A stretch of 38,888 nt of DNA from Candidatus Mediterraneibacter vanvlietii (GTDB lineage Bacteria; Bacillota; Clostridia; Lachnospirales; Lachnospiraceae): NCBI GenBank assembly GCA_019113645.1, contig DXGZ01000104.1, forward strand, positions 1 to 38,888. Reading direction: 5' to 3'. A program made the position numbers and the translations under genes. Shown piece by piece: positions 15,353 to 23,194 of the stretch. The notes beneath the pieces are model-generated. The model was not told the origin of the DNA. It made no database searches and worked only from the letters and a program-made list of their open reading frames with translations. The first letter of the stretch is position 1, and the number at the start of each line of letters is the position of its first letter.

Positions 15353-16357
15353 ATGGATTTTGGTTACCAATACGGCTATGACTACAGGTACGATTATCCG
15401 ATAACATATTATGACAGCAATGAGACAATCTTTGCCGCAATATTATCCATTTACCTGCTTGTACTTACCGTTGTGATTGTATTTACACTGGTAGGATATA
15501 TTTTCCATTCGATCGGTCTTTACACGATAGGAAAACGGCTGGGGAAAAACCACGCCTGGCTTGCGTTTATCCCTTTTGCACGTGATTATTTCCACGGTGA
15601 GATGGCAGGGGAGATCAGGTTCAAGAGCAGAGAGATCAAAAACCCGGGGATCTGGAAGCTGGTGCTTCCGATCATCTCCGGGGTGGTGACTGCCGGTTTT
15701 GTCGCGATAACAATGTTTTTCGTCAGCATTATGGTTTTTGCGAACGGCGCGTACGGAATCGGAAGCGGGCTTATGATGCTGAGCGTTCTGGTTACCCTGC
15801 TGATGATATTCCTGGTTGTTTACAATGCAGTATACCTGGTGCTGAGAGTGATGATCGATATGCAGATCTTCGGAAGGATTACAACACATAACATGGCGAT
15901 TGTACATTCTGTGCTTTCGGTAGTCCTTCCGCTTTACGAAGCATTCTGTCTGTTTGCTATGAGGAACAGAGAGTTTAATCCGGGAGCAGAGCCGAAGAGC
16001 ACAGTTCCCCCGGTGATGCCTGAACCGCCTGTTGCGCCTGAACCGCCGGTGGCACCCGGGACGCCGGTACAGCCGCCGCTTGCGCAGCCGATTGCACCGC
16101 TGGACACACAGACACCTTCGACGGCACCGCAGAATATACAGGCCGGGATGCCAGTACAGCCGGAGGATCCGGTGCAGTCCGAGACTCCAGTGCAGCCGGA
16201 GAAGCCGGTGCAGTCCGAGACTCCAGTGCAGCCGGAAGATCCGGTGCAGTCCGAAACGCAGTTACAGCAGGAAGCGGCAGCACAGCCTGAATCTGTACAG
16301 CCAGGTGAGGCGGCCGGAACACCGGACGATGCATCTGGTATAGAAAAAACAGAATAA
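15353..16357 (+). CDS. Membrane protein with Pro/Gln/Glu repeat tail (unknown function)
   Basis: A 334-residue protein that I do not recognise. It starts with a Tyr-rich segment (YQYGYDYRYDYP), has about four hydrophobic helices (roughly 24-53, 100-125, 130-160 and 175-205), and ends in a ~130-residue low-complexity tail rich in Pro, Val, Gln and Glu. Three DNA-level 36-bp repeats encode PVQPE-x-PVQSET units in the tail. The helices contain GYIFHSIGLYTIGKRLGKNHAWLAFIPF-like text seen in many uncharacterised clostridial membrane proteins, where it often marks a small integral module. AGGAGG overlaps the glgP stop, so translation is probably coupled. Function unknown. Confidence 0.75.
   Translation: MDFGYQYGYDYRYDYPITYYDSNETIFAAILSIYLLVLTVVIVFTLVGYIFHSIGLYTIGKRLGKNHAWLAFIPFARDYFHGEMAGEIRFKSREIKNPGIWKLVLPIISGVVTAGFVAITMFFVSIMVFANGAYGIGSGLMMLSVLVTLLMIFLVVYNAVYLVLRVMIDMQIFGRITTHNMAIVHSVLSVVLPLYEAFCLFAMRNREFNPGAEPKSTVPPVMPEPPVAPEPPVAPGTPVQPPLAQPIAPLDTQTPSTAPQNIQAGMPVQPEDPVQSETPVQPEKPVQSETPVQPEDPVQSETQLQQEAAAQPESVQPGEAAGTPDDASGIEKTE
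16151..16258 (+). repeat. Three tandem 36-bp coding repeats
   Basis: Units at 16151-16186, 16187-16222 and 16223-16258 differ at only a few bases. Each codes for 12 residues (PVQPE-D/K-PVQSET). Copy number could vary between strains by slippage or recombination. Confidence 0.85.
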
Positions 16358-16364
16358 GAAAGAC

Positions 16365-16405
16365 ACAGTCCTTCATATACTTTCCGTATGGAGGGCTGTT
16401 TTTTT
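16365..16405 (+). terminator. Terminator whose 3' arm carries the spoIID SD
   Basis: ACAGTCCTTCATAT at 16365-16378 pairs with GTATGGAGGGCTGT at 16386-16399, with a few G-U pairs, and is followed by a T-run ending at 16405. The start codon of spoIID is the next base. The SD GGAGGG (16390-16395) lies in the stem's right arm, and the T-run serves as the SD-to-ATG spacer. Confidence 0.75.
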
Positions 16406-17395
16406 ATGAAACGATATGTAATCGAGCAGAAATTAAAGACTGCAGCGGCATTTCTAATTATCCTGATCCTGCTTCCTTATGTTGTCTCTGTCTTTGTAAA
16501 TGGAGTGGATGTGGCGGCGGAAGACGGGGGAGGACCTTTTTACGTCAGAATCAGGATCTCGGAAGACGGGGAAAAAGAGGATGTAAAAGAAGTGAACTGG
16601 ACAGAATATCTGGCTGGAATTCTGGCAGGAGAGATGTCGGAGGATTCTGGTATAGAGGCTCTGAAAGCCCAGGCTGTTGTGATTCGCACTCAGATCTATC
16701 AGGAGCTGAGCGATACTGAGGACAAAGTGCTTACGGAAGATTATCTTACAAGAGATGAGATGGAAAAGCGCTGGGGAGCAGATAAGTTCAGATCCTGTTA
16801 TGAAAAATACATCCGGGCAGTGGAGGAAACCGATGATACAGTGCTTATGTATGGAGATGCCTGCGCGTGGACGCCGTTTCACCAGTCGAGCTGCGGAATG
16901 ACAAGAAGCGCCGCGGAGGTGCTGGGAAGTGAAGAGTATCCATATATTGCGGTGCGGGAGTGCGCACTGGATAAGGAAGCGGAGGAAGAGATCGGGGCGT
17001 TTCATTTTACATACAGAGAAGTCCAGGAAATGTGCCGGGACTTCCTGGTGGCGGAGGAGAACACGGAGACAGCCAGTCAGGGATATTCCTTCGCTGATTT
17101 TGAGATACTTTCCTATGATTCGGCGGGATATGTAAGTAAACTGCGGATCGGAAATACAGAGTGTACGGGAGATCAGTTCCGGGACGCACTGTCGCTGCCG
17201 TCGAGCTGTTTTTCCCTGAGCGAAGGGGAAAACGAATTGATCATTACCACTACAGGGCGGGGACACGGCCTTGGAATGAGCCTCTGGACTGCCCGGAAAA
17301 TGGCGGAAGAGGGGAAATCATACGGAGAGATTCTGGCTTTTTTTTACGAGGGCACAGAGCTTCGCAATGATATGCCGGAGACAGAACTGTTCTGA
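16406..17395 (+). CDS. spoIID: Stage II sporulation protein D (SpoIID)
   Basis: A lytic transglycosylase anchored in the mother-cell membrane that cuts septal peptidoglycan during engulfment. The 329-residue protein has an N-terminal membrane helix (~10-35), the conserved block EYLAGILAGEMSEDSGIEALKAQAV..R near 75-100, FHQSSCGMT near 155, and the C-terminal GRGHGLGMS block near 285. The length fits the family. ATG 16406 is chosen with SD GGAGGG ten bases upstream; the in-frame ATG at 16388 lies inside the terminator stem. The spoIIQ-like gene follows, a conserved clostridial pairing. In other endospore formers this gene is driven by sigma-E; no such promoter was identified here. Confidence 0.93.
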   Translation: MKRYVIEQKLKTAAAFLIILILLPYVVSVFVNGVDVAAEDGGGPFYVRIRISEDGEKEDVKEVNWTEYLAGILAGEMSEDSGIEALKAQAVVIRTQIYQELSDTEDKVLTEDYLTRDEMEKRWGADKFRSCYEKYIRAVEETDDTVLMYGDACAWTPFHQSSCGMTRSAAEVLGSEEYPYIAVRECALDKEAEEEIGAFHFTYREVQEMCRDFLVAEENTETASQGYSFADFEILSYDSAGYVSKLRIGNTECTGDQFRDALSLPSSCFSLSEGENELIITTTGRGHGLGMSLWTARKMAEEGKSYGEILAFFYEGTELRNDMPETELF

Positions 17396-17466
17396 GGAAA
17401 ATCTTTCGTTATATTGCAGAATAAGACGTGCATTTTCTGGCAAAAATATAGCCAGAGGTGATGATA

Positions 17467-18270
17467 ATGAATAAAAATGAAAAGCCCTCCTTTCTGAAAG
17501 GCAAGGGAGCTGCGGTCGGAATTGTGATCTGCTTTGTGGCAGTGATTGCTCTGGTAGGCGCATATACGTTCAGCAATTATCAGAGAGACATCGATGAACA
17601 GGTGGCAAGATCCGAAGAACAGGCAGAAGAACTTACAAATGATGAGACAGAAGAAACAACAACAGATGATATCCTTCCGTCCGATGACGGGGAAAGCGCT
17701 GATGATGCAGGAAGCGATATGGAAGACAGCGCATCGGGAGAATCAGGAAACCTGGCAGAGGTTCCAGAGGAAACCGAAGGAACCGGAACTGATGGAGAGG
17801 GCGGATATGCGGCAGATGATGCGGCGGCATCGGGAGGAGATACATCAGGCGTATGGTTCAGTGAAGACAGCACACTTGCATGGCCTGCCAGCGGTGCGGT
17901 AATAATGGGATACAGCATGGACCAGACTGTATTTTTCCAGACATTGGAGCAGTACCAGTACAATCCTGCCATGATTATCGAAGGTGAAGTCGGTGAAACG
18001 ATTGGTGCATCCGCAGCTGGAATCGTAACCAATATCGAAGAAACCGCCGAGACAGGCACAACAGTGACCATGGATATGGGGAATGGATACAGCGCGATTT
18101 ACGGTCAGCTGACAGAAGTTCCCCTCGCCATCGGAGATTACGTGGCAGCAGGAGAGACAGTAGGCATCCTGGGCGAACCAACCAAATACTACAGCGTAGA
18201 AGGTCCAAACCTCTACTTCGAAATCCAAAAAGACGGCACCCCCATAGACCCAATGAAATTCATGGAATAG
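17467..18270 (+). CDS. spoIIQ: SpoIIQ-like M23/LytM-fold protein with degenerate active site
   Basis: A 267-residue forespore membrane protein expected to pair with SpoIIIAH across the septum. It has a short cytoplasmic start, one membrane helix (~15-38), a ~70-residue acidic Ser/Glu/Asp linker, and a C-terminal M23 beta-sheet domain (from ~120). The LytM fold is recognised from GVVxxI-like IVTNIEET, GYSAIYGQLTEV and GPNLYFEIQKDGTPIDPMKF. The catalytic histidines are replaced (YGQL for the usual His-Leu-Ser, LYFEI for His-Phe-Glu-Ile), and the whole domain contains no histidine. ATG 17467 is preferred because AGAGGTG lies six bases before it. Position after spoIID supports the identification; enzymatic loss is read directly. 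Confidence 0.85.
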   Translation: MNKNEKPSFLKGKGAAVGIVICFVAVIALVGAYTFSNYQRDIDEQVARSEEQAEELTNDETEETTTDDILPSDDGESADDAGSDMEDSASGESGNLAEVPEETEGTGTDGEGGYAADDAAASGGDTSGVWFSEDSTLAWPASGAVIMGYSMDQTVFFQTLEQYQYNPAMIIEGEVGETIGASAAGIVTNIEETAETGTTVTMDMGNGYSAIYGQLTEVPLAIGDYVAAGETVGILGEPTKYYSVEGPNLYFEIQKDGTPIDPMKFME

Positions 18271-18283
18271 CATCGAGCCGTGC

Positions 18284-18344
18284 GGAAATAAAAGAGGACG
18301 GAACGGGAAAGTTCACTTTCACGTTTCCGTCCTCTTTTATTTCC
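18284..18344 (+). terminator. Long terminator-like hairpin after spoIIQ
   Basis: GGAAATAAAAGAGGACGGA at 18284 onward pairs with TCCGTCCTCTTTTATTTCC ending at 18344, giving a ~29-bp stem with two mismatches and a tiny loop. T-rich sequence is inside the arm. It can terminate in either direction. Confidence 0.75.
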
Positions 18345-18347
18345 ATA

Positions 18348-18511
18348 GGGCGACAGCCCCCAGTGAGATGGAGCGAAGCGGAATCGAACTGGAAGGCTCG
18401 ATGTGGACGGCTAGAAGGAAGCCGTGCGGGGCGACAGCCCCCCAGTGAGATGAAGCGAAGCGGAATCGAACTGGAAGGCTCGATGCGGACGGCTAGAAGG
18501 AAGCCGTGCGG
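18348..18511 (+). repeat. Two tandem 81-bp repeats plus partial copies
   Basis: Starting at CGACAG (18351 and 18432), two units of 81 bases repeat with three or so differences, including one extra C. Fragments of the unit also occur before (GAGCCGTGCGG near 18275) and after (ATCAAACTGGAAG near 18513). The intervening hairpin 18284-18344 looks inserted into or built on this array. An open frame crosses both units but has no SD and runs into the next gene's frame by chance. Confidence 0.8.
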
Positions 18512-18569
18512 GATCAAACTGGAAGCCCCGCCGGAAATATGTTATGATAATCCCACCGAGGTGTTATCT

Positions 18570-18818
18570 ATGAACTATACTTACATCGTCACGTGCAGTG
18601 ACGGCTCACTCTATACCGGATGGACAAACGACCTGACCAGAAGGCTCAAAGCCCACAACGAAGGAAAAGGCGCCAAATATACAAAATCACGCAGACCGGT
18701 GGTTCTTGCATACTATGAGGAATTCAGTACCAAAGAGGAAGCCATGCGCCGGGAGTGGGAGATCAAGCATATGACAAGACAGGAAAAAATGAGGATGATT
18801 TCGGCTTTTGAGAGCTGA
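18570..18818 (+). CDS. GIY-YIG nuclease superfamily protein (YazA/UPF0213-like)
   Basis: An 82-residue single-domain protein. The GIY and YIG elements appear as YTYIVTC and SLYTGWTNDLTRRLKAHN, with the catalytic Arg in RRLKAH and the conserved Glu in KEEAMRREWEIK. This matches the small UPF0213/YhbQ type, whose cellular role (probably DNA repair or nuclease activity) is not settled. The true start is ATG 18570 with GAGGTG six bases upstream; a longer frame reaching back to 18363 only covers the repeat array. The 3' end of the gene forms half of a terminator. It is transcribed toward the convergent ornithine-cyclodeaminase-like gene. Confidence 0.9.
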   Translation: MNYTYIVTCSDGSLYTGWTNDLTRRLKAHNEGKGAKYTKSRRPVVLAYYEEFSTKEEAMRREWEIKHMTRQEKMRMISAFES

Positions 18819-18834
18819 TACCATCCTCATTTTT
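18785..18834. terminator. Bidirectional terminator overlapping GIY-YIG gene end
   Basis: AAAAATGAGGATG at 18785-18797 pairs perfectly with CATCCTCATTTTT at 18822-18834. The left arm is inside the coding region, and A and T tracts at both ends allow use by the convergent gene. Confidence 0.8.
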
Positions 18835-18883
18835 GCGCCTTCAGAAGTTTCATCTGCCGGCGGGGGATTTCTGTTTATTCTTT

Positions 18884-19978
18884 TTACATCAGCCCCAGAC
18901 CTTTTACAACGATCATGATGAAGTCCTGTACGTTTGTGACAATCGTTGTAGCAGCAAGACTTCCGCGGTCCAGCAGTTTGTTGACAACAAATTCGTCAGC
19001 ATCCACAGTGTATAAGAACACCGGACGGACAGTACCGTCATTCAGAACACGATACGAAGGTGTCATATTTCCGGTGGCAATTGTATGGAGCATTGTCGCC
19101 AGGCAGACTACAGTGGTAGCCTTTTTTACCATGTTCCGCATTGCGCTCTGCCCGTCATAGGCATTTCCGATCACTTCCGGAAGCGGACCATCATCACGGA
19201 TCGATCCGGTCAGTACGAAGGGAACATCATTTTTTACGCAGCTGTACATGATTCCGTTGTCAATGTTATAGTCATCGATAAACTGACTGATAGAGCCGCT
19301 TTTTCTTACCCGGTTAATGACATCCAGGTGGTTATAATGTCCGTTTGGCTGAGATTTCTGCGTGTAGATATCCTGTCCGAGGGCGGTGTGGAACATCGCG
19401 CCTTCCAGGTCGTGTGTGGCAAGTGCGTTTCCTGCCATCAGCCCATGGACATATCCGTTCTCTACCATGGCCTGCATCGCCCGTCTGGCGTCTGCATCGA
19501 AAGAAAAAGCAGGTCCCATTACCCAGAGTATATTTCCATGCTCTTTTTCGTATTTCAGGAGTTCGAAGAGACGGTCATAATCCCGCGCGTAGGATGTTTC
19601 GCGGCTTCTACCCTGGCGGAATACGAACTGATCGCTGTCTTCATCATCCGGATTTTCAAATCCGGTGCTGTGAAGGTAGATTCCTTCTTCTCCGTGTTCC
19701 GTGCGGCCGAGTATAACTTTGTCCCCTATTTCGAGATTTCTGTTTTCTACAACTTTCAATTCCCCGTTATCACAGATGACAACGCTGGAATCCATGCGGC
19801 TTTCTTTGGCAAGTGTCCATTTTCCGTTAATTTTGAAATATTCCGGATACATGGAAGTACTGTGATAATTTTCCGGCGCCACACCTTTTATGGTTACTTT
19901 TTCCCAGGCAGCGTCCGGAGCGTTCATGAATTTTTCCTGGGTAAAATCTGGTTCTCTGTATTCTGGCATGTTAAACAT
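18884..19978 (-). CDS. TIGR00300/ArgZ-type ornithine cyclodeaminase-like protein
   Basis: A 364-residue protein of the LOR/SDH-type family that includes archaeal ornithine cyclodeaminase and the C-terminal half of cyanobacterial AgrE/ArgZ. N-terminal LOR/SDH-like text (EMFNMPEYREPDF and the strand-rich region to ~110) is followed by a Rossmann-like domain. That domain contains GPAFSFDADARRAM, GLMAGNALATHDLEGAMF-T-LG, GHYNHLDVINRVRKSGSI and a C-terminal VDADEF..LLDRGSLA block. The characterised members convert ornithine to proline and ammonia. The guanidine-modifying N-terminal domain of AgrE is absent. ATG 19978 is used because GAGG lies ~9 bases upstream; GTG 19993 has no SD. It sits 21 bases after the amidohydrolase stop, in the same operon. 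Substrate unproven. Confidence 0.75.
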   Translation of the reverse strand: MFNMPEYREPDFTQEKFMNAPDAAWEKVTIKGVAPENYHSTSMYPEYFKINGKWTLAKESRMDSSVVICDNGELKVVENRNLEIGDKVILGRTEHGEEGIYLHSTGFENPDDEDSDQFVFRQGRSRETSYARDYDRLFELLKYEKEHGNILWVMGPAFSFDADARRAMQAMVENGYVHGLMAGNALATHDLEGAMFHTALGQDIYTQKSQPNGHYNHLDVINRVRKSGSISQFIDDYNIDNGIMYSCVKNDVPFVLTGSIRDDGPLPEVIGNAYDGQSAMRNMVKKATTVVCLATMLHTIATGNMTPSYRVLNDGTVRPVFLYTVDADEFVVNKLLDRGSLAATTIVTNVQDFIMIVVKGLGLM

Positions 19979-19999
19979 TTCGTTTATCCTCACTTCGCT

Positions 20000-21649
20000 T
20001 TAATTTTTTCTGTAAACGCAGTCCCCGTCAATATAGGTTTCTGCAACGGTTATTTTGTCAATATCATCGGAAGAAACTTCCAGGATATCATCACTTAATA
20101 CAGCAAAGTCCGCATGATATCCGTTTTTGAGCATACCGATTTCCGGGATGCCGGCAGCCATTGCCGCCCCTCTTGTGTAAAGACTTATTGCAGTGCGGAT
20201 ATCCACAGCACTGTCTTTTCCGCAGTCGGTCCCGTCTGCGGCGGTCCGTGTTACTGCCAGTTTCAGGCCGGGGAACGGATCAGACGGAACAGCCCAGAAT
20301 GTGGCAGGGGCATCAGTTGAGAATCCGACCTGTACGCCGGCCTCCAGCATATGTTTTACAGGATAACACTGTTTCAGCCATTCCGAGCCCAGGTTCTTCT
20401 GATAGCTGGAACTCTCCGCATAGAGGAAGATCGGCTGTGTGACAAATGAAATTCCGTGTGCTGCGGCTTTCTGAATGCTGTCTTCTGCCGGATCCGTGAC
20501 ATGCTCGATACGCACATAAGGAATGCCCTCCGCAGTCCAGCTGGATTCGCCGGCAGCCCGGTCAACCATTCGGCCGATGGTGCGTCCGCCCATGGCATGC
20601 ATGGAGAGCTGGCAGTGTGTCTGTTTGCAGAAATCAATGGCAGTCTCCATAAGGTGTTCGCTGCACACTGAGATGCCGAATTCGTCATCCGTGCCGTAGT
20701 ACGGCCGGTTCATCCAGGCAGTGCGGCCTGAGATGCTTCCGTCGCCGATCAGCTTTAACCCGGCTGCAAAGATCTGCTGGCTGCGGTTCAGACGCTCTTC
20801 CGGAATATGGAAGTCTGGCTGGTCTGCAAAATAATCCCACATATAGTAGATCCCCACCTTCTGGCGGAATCCGCGGCTGGCTGCAGCCTGATAGACAGGA
20901 TAGTTATCTGTGTTATCCAGATTGCCCATATCGCAGATCGCAGTAACTCCCTGCGATGTGAGGAGAGCTCCCAGCTCCAGAAGGTTTTCTGTCTTCTGTT
21001 CCTGAGATTCGACGGGGATCAGCGGGGTGACCAGATTGCGTGCATTTTCCTTCAGCACGCCGGTTGGTTCCCCGTTTTCATCCCGCTCGATCTCTCCGCC
21101 TGGCGGATCCGGGGTGTTGCGGTCGATCCCGGCAAGTTTCAGCGCCATGCTGTTGACACAGCGAATATGTGCGCATGTCCGCATGATGGATACCGGCGCA
21201 TCGCTGCAGCTGCGGTCCAGATCATAGCGGGTGGGAGAGCGCTTCTCAAGCAGTCCCTGCTCATCGTACCCCCAACCCTCGATCCACTGTCCGGGTCCCT
21301 GGTCTTCTCTTCGTTTCCTGACTGCGTCTACGAGATCTTCTATGGAACGGACAGACGGAGGCATTGCCGTAATCTTTTTCTGAAAATCAGCCAGCATAAC
21401 CGGATGCATGTGAGCATCTACAAATCCCGGGATGACACGGTGGTTCTGAAGATCAACCACTTTGACCGTCCCGGAAAGAGCGTCTGCATCGTCTGTCAGA
21501 GCAGCAGAATAGCGGGAAGGGATATCCTTTTCCCTGCCGATCCACTCGATACGTCCGGAGGTAACGGCCATGCAGTCGGCTTCCGGAGCCAGAGGATCAG
21601 ATGTAAATATTTTACCATTTTTAAATATAATTGTTTTTGAAGTATTCAT
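20000..21649 (-). CDS. YtcJ-like amidohydrolase (amidohydrolase 3 family)
   Basis: A 549-residue metal-dependent hydrolase. The TIM-barrel metal site is seen as PGFVDAHMHPV near 73-83, followed by GWGYDEQGL, a His-rich region with MHAMGGRTIGRMVD near 350, RIEHV near 375, and FSTDAPAT near 440. This order is typical of the YtcJ group, whose members act on amide or imide bonds of varied small molecules. The first ~60 residues and the last ~50 form the usual beta-sandwich. AAAGGAG lies ten bases before ATG 21649. It is first in a leftward operon with the ornithine-cyclodeaminase-like gene and is divergent from the M20 and YfcC genes. The substrate is not known. Confidence 0.88.
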   Translation of the reverse strand: MNTSKTIIFKNGKIFTSDPLAPEADCMAVTSGRIEWIGREKDIPSRYSAALTDDADALSGTVKVVDLQNHRVIPGFVDAHMHPVMLADFQKKITAMPPSVRSIEDLVDAVRKRREDQGPGQWIEGWGYDEQGLLEKRSPTRYDLDRSCSDAPVSIMRTCAHIRCVNSMALKLAGIDRNTPDPPGGEIERDENGEPTGVLKENARNLVTPLIPVESQEQKTENLLELGALLTSQGVTAICDMGNLDNTDNYPVYQAAASRGFRQKVGIYYMWDYFADQPDFHIPEERLNRSQQIFAAGLKLIGDGSISGRTAWMNRPYYGTDDEFGISVCSEHLMETAIDFCKQTHCQLSMHAMGGRTIGRMVDRAAGESSWTAEGIPYVRIEHVTDPAEDSIQKAAAHGISFVTQPIFLYAESSSYQKNLGSEWLKQCYPVKHMLEAGVQVGFSTDAPATFWAVPSDPFPGLKLAVTRTAADGTDCGKDSAVDIRTAISLYTRGAAMAAGIPEIGMLKNGYHADFAVLSDDILEVSSDDIDKITVAETYIDGDCVYRKN

Positions 21650-21731
21650 ACTGTTTTACACTCCTTTGAGAACTATGATAGCAGAATGGAGTACTTTTGT
21701 CAGGAAAAAACGCAGAAATCAGGGGAAATTC

Positions 21732-21760
21732 TTGCAAAAACACAAAAAAAGTGGTAGCAT
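21732..21760 (+). promoter_or_regulatory. Promoter of M20-YfcC operon
   Basis: TTGCAA at 21732-21737 and TAGCAT at 21755-21760 are 17 bases apart. Transcription would start near 21767 and run into the leader terminator described next. Confidence 0.45.
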
Positions 21761-21802
21761 AAAGCATATTTATGCAGACTGTTTTTATATTTATTTGGCA
21801 TC

Positions 21803-21840
21803 AACTCTGGACTGACAGGCAGGGCGTCCGGAGTTTTTTG
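21803..21840 (+). terminator. Leader terminator (possible attenuator) before M20 gene
   Basis: AACTCTGGAC at 21803-21812 pairs with GTCCGGAGTT at 21826-21835 with one G-U pair, and T residues follow at once. It lies ~40 bases after the predicted start of transcription and ~90 bases before the M20 gene, where it would stop that transcript unless overcome. I do not recognise a known riboswitch in the short leader. Alternatively it may be the end of a small RNA. Confidence 0.6.
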
Positions 21841-21928
21841 TTTTATAAATGCAGAGTGGAAGGATGGATTTTAAATATCTGTCCTATACAGAAATATGCG
21901 TAACCAATTTCTGAGCAGAGGAAGGGAG

Positions 21929-23194
21929 ATGAAAGGACACATGAGAAATTATGCAGATGAGGTGAAGAGGAGAGCCCAGGATCTGATGGAGCAGATTACA
22001 AAGGACAGAAGAGCGCTCCACAGATTCCCCGAGATTGGTACAGATCTTCCGCAGACAAGCGCTTATATTAAGAAAAGACTGGATGAGATAGGGATAGAGT
22101 GGAAGGACTGCGGCGGCGTGCTTCCAGAACAGATGACAAAAGATTTTATAGAGGCGGGATTCCCGAGGATGGAGAAGGAGACAGGAGTGACGGCGGTGAT
22201 CGGTCATGGCAGTCCATGCATTCTGCTGAGAGCTGATATGGATGCACTGCCCGTGCGGGAAGACAATGATCTTGAGTTCAAATCCTGCAACGAAAACGGT
22301 CATATGTGCGGACATGACAGTCACGCGGCCATGCTTCTCGGAGCAGCTCAGATATTAAAAGACATGGAAGACTGTCTTGCAGGCACTGTCAAGCTGATGT
22401 TCCAGCCGGGGGAAGAGACCGGGGCAGGAGCACGGCTGATGGTAGAGGATGGCGCTCTGGAGAACCCAAAGGCTGACGCTGCCTTCGGGCTTCATGTCCA
22501 GTCGGTTGACGAATTGGGGACCGTGGGATATACCGTCGGGGTGAACTCCGCGTCTCTTGATACATTTATTGTGAAAATCCACGGAAAGGGCGGGCACAGC
22601 TCCCAGCCGCAGCTGTGTGTGGATCCGCTGATGATTATGAACCAGGTTTATCAGGCGCTGAATCTTCTTGTAACCAGGGAGACAGATCCGGCTGCTATGG
22701 CGACGCTGACCTGCGGTGTCGCAAAGGGTGGAACAGCTGTCAATATTATTCCGGATGAGGCGGAACTTCACATTGGTCTCAGAACACTGAACGTGGCTGC
22801 GGCAGACCATCTGATCCGGCGGATTCCGGAAGTGATTGATCATTATATAAAAGCGTGGAATGGAGAGTATGACCTCACAGTTTTTCACACGCCCTGTACG
22901 CTGACGGACGAGGCGCTCTGCAGAGAGCTGGTTCCGCATATCTGTGACATCGCAGGTGAGGATCGCGTGAAAGAAATTCCGGCCATGACAGGAACGGAAG
23001 ATTTCGGATATGTGACAAAAGAAGTGCCGGGGATGTTTGTGTTTGTCGGAGCAGGAAAACCGGGAAATCCACCGCTCCACAGCCCGAAAATGATTCTGGA
23101 TGAGAAAGTGCTTCCGCTGGGCGCGGCCATTTACGCAAATGCTGCCGTCTCCTGGCTGGAAGAGCATGGGAAGGAGAATAAGAGAAGTGAATAA
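21929..23194 (+). CDS. M20 family amidohydrolase (peptidase M20D type)
   Basis: A 421-residue binuclear-metal hydrolase of the IAA-amino-acid/hippurate/aminobenzoyl-glutamate group, which cleaves N-acyl amino acids. The catalytic core is complete: LLRADMDALPV near 105, GHMCGHDSHAAM near 125-136, MFQPGEETGAGA near 160 with the catalytic Glu pair, a dimerisation domain from ~200 to 310 (KGGHSSQP), and a C-terminal TEDFGYV. The start is uncertain between ATG 21929 (AGGAAG four bases before) and ATG 21941; ATG 21896 has no SD. Its stop overlaps the transporter start, which indicates coupling. Context suggests the transporter imports its substrate. Confidence 0.88.
   Translation: MKGHMRNYADEVKRRAQDLMEQITKDRRALHRFPEIGTDLPQTSAYIKKRLDEIGIEWKDCGGVLPEQMTKDFIEAGFPRMEKETGVTAVIGHGSPCILLRADMDALPVREDNDLEFKSCNENGHMCGHDSHAAMLLGAAQILKDMEDCLAGTVKLMFQPGEETGAGARLMVEDGALENPKADAAFGLHVQSVDELGTVGYTVGVNSASLDTFIVKIHGKGGHSSQPQLCVDPLMIMNQVYQALNLLVTRETDPAAMATLTCGVAKGGTAVNIIPDEAELHIGLRTLNVAAADHLIRRIPEVIDHYIKAWNGEYDLTVFHTPCTLTDEALCRELVPHICDIAGEDRVKEIPAMTGTEDFGYVTKEVPGMFVFVGAGKPGNPPLHSPKMILDEKVLPLGAAIYANAAVSWLEEHGKENKRSE

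Noticed and set aside
16151-16258. 36-bp repeats as a CRISPR-like array
   Set aside because: The units are directly adjacent with no spacers and they are in frame inside a coding region.
18260-18569. Frames across the 81-bp repeats (both strands), and a longer GIY-YIG start at 18363
   Set aside because: They follow the repeat array, have no SD, and the GIY-YIG domain begins exactly at the well-placed ATG 18570.
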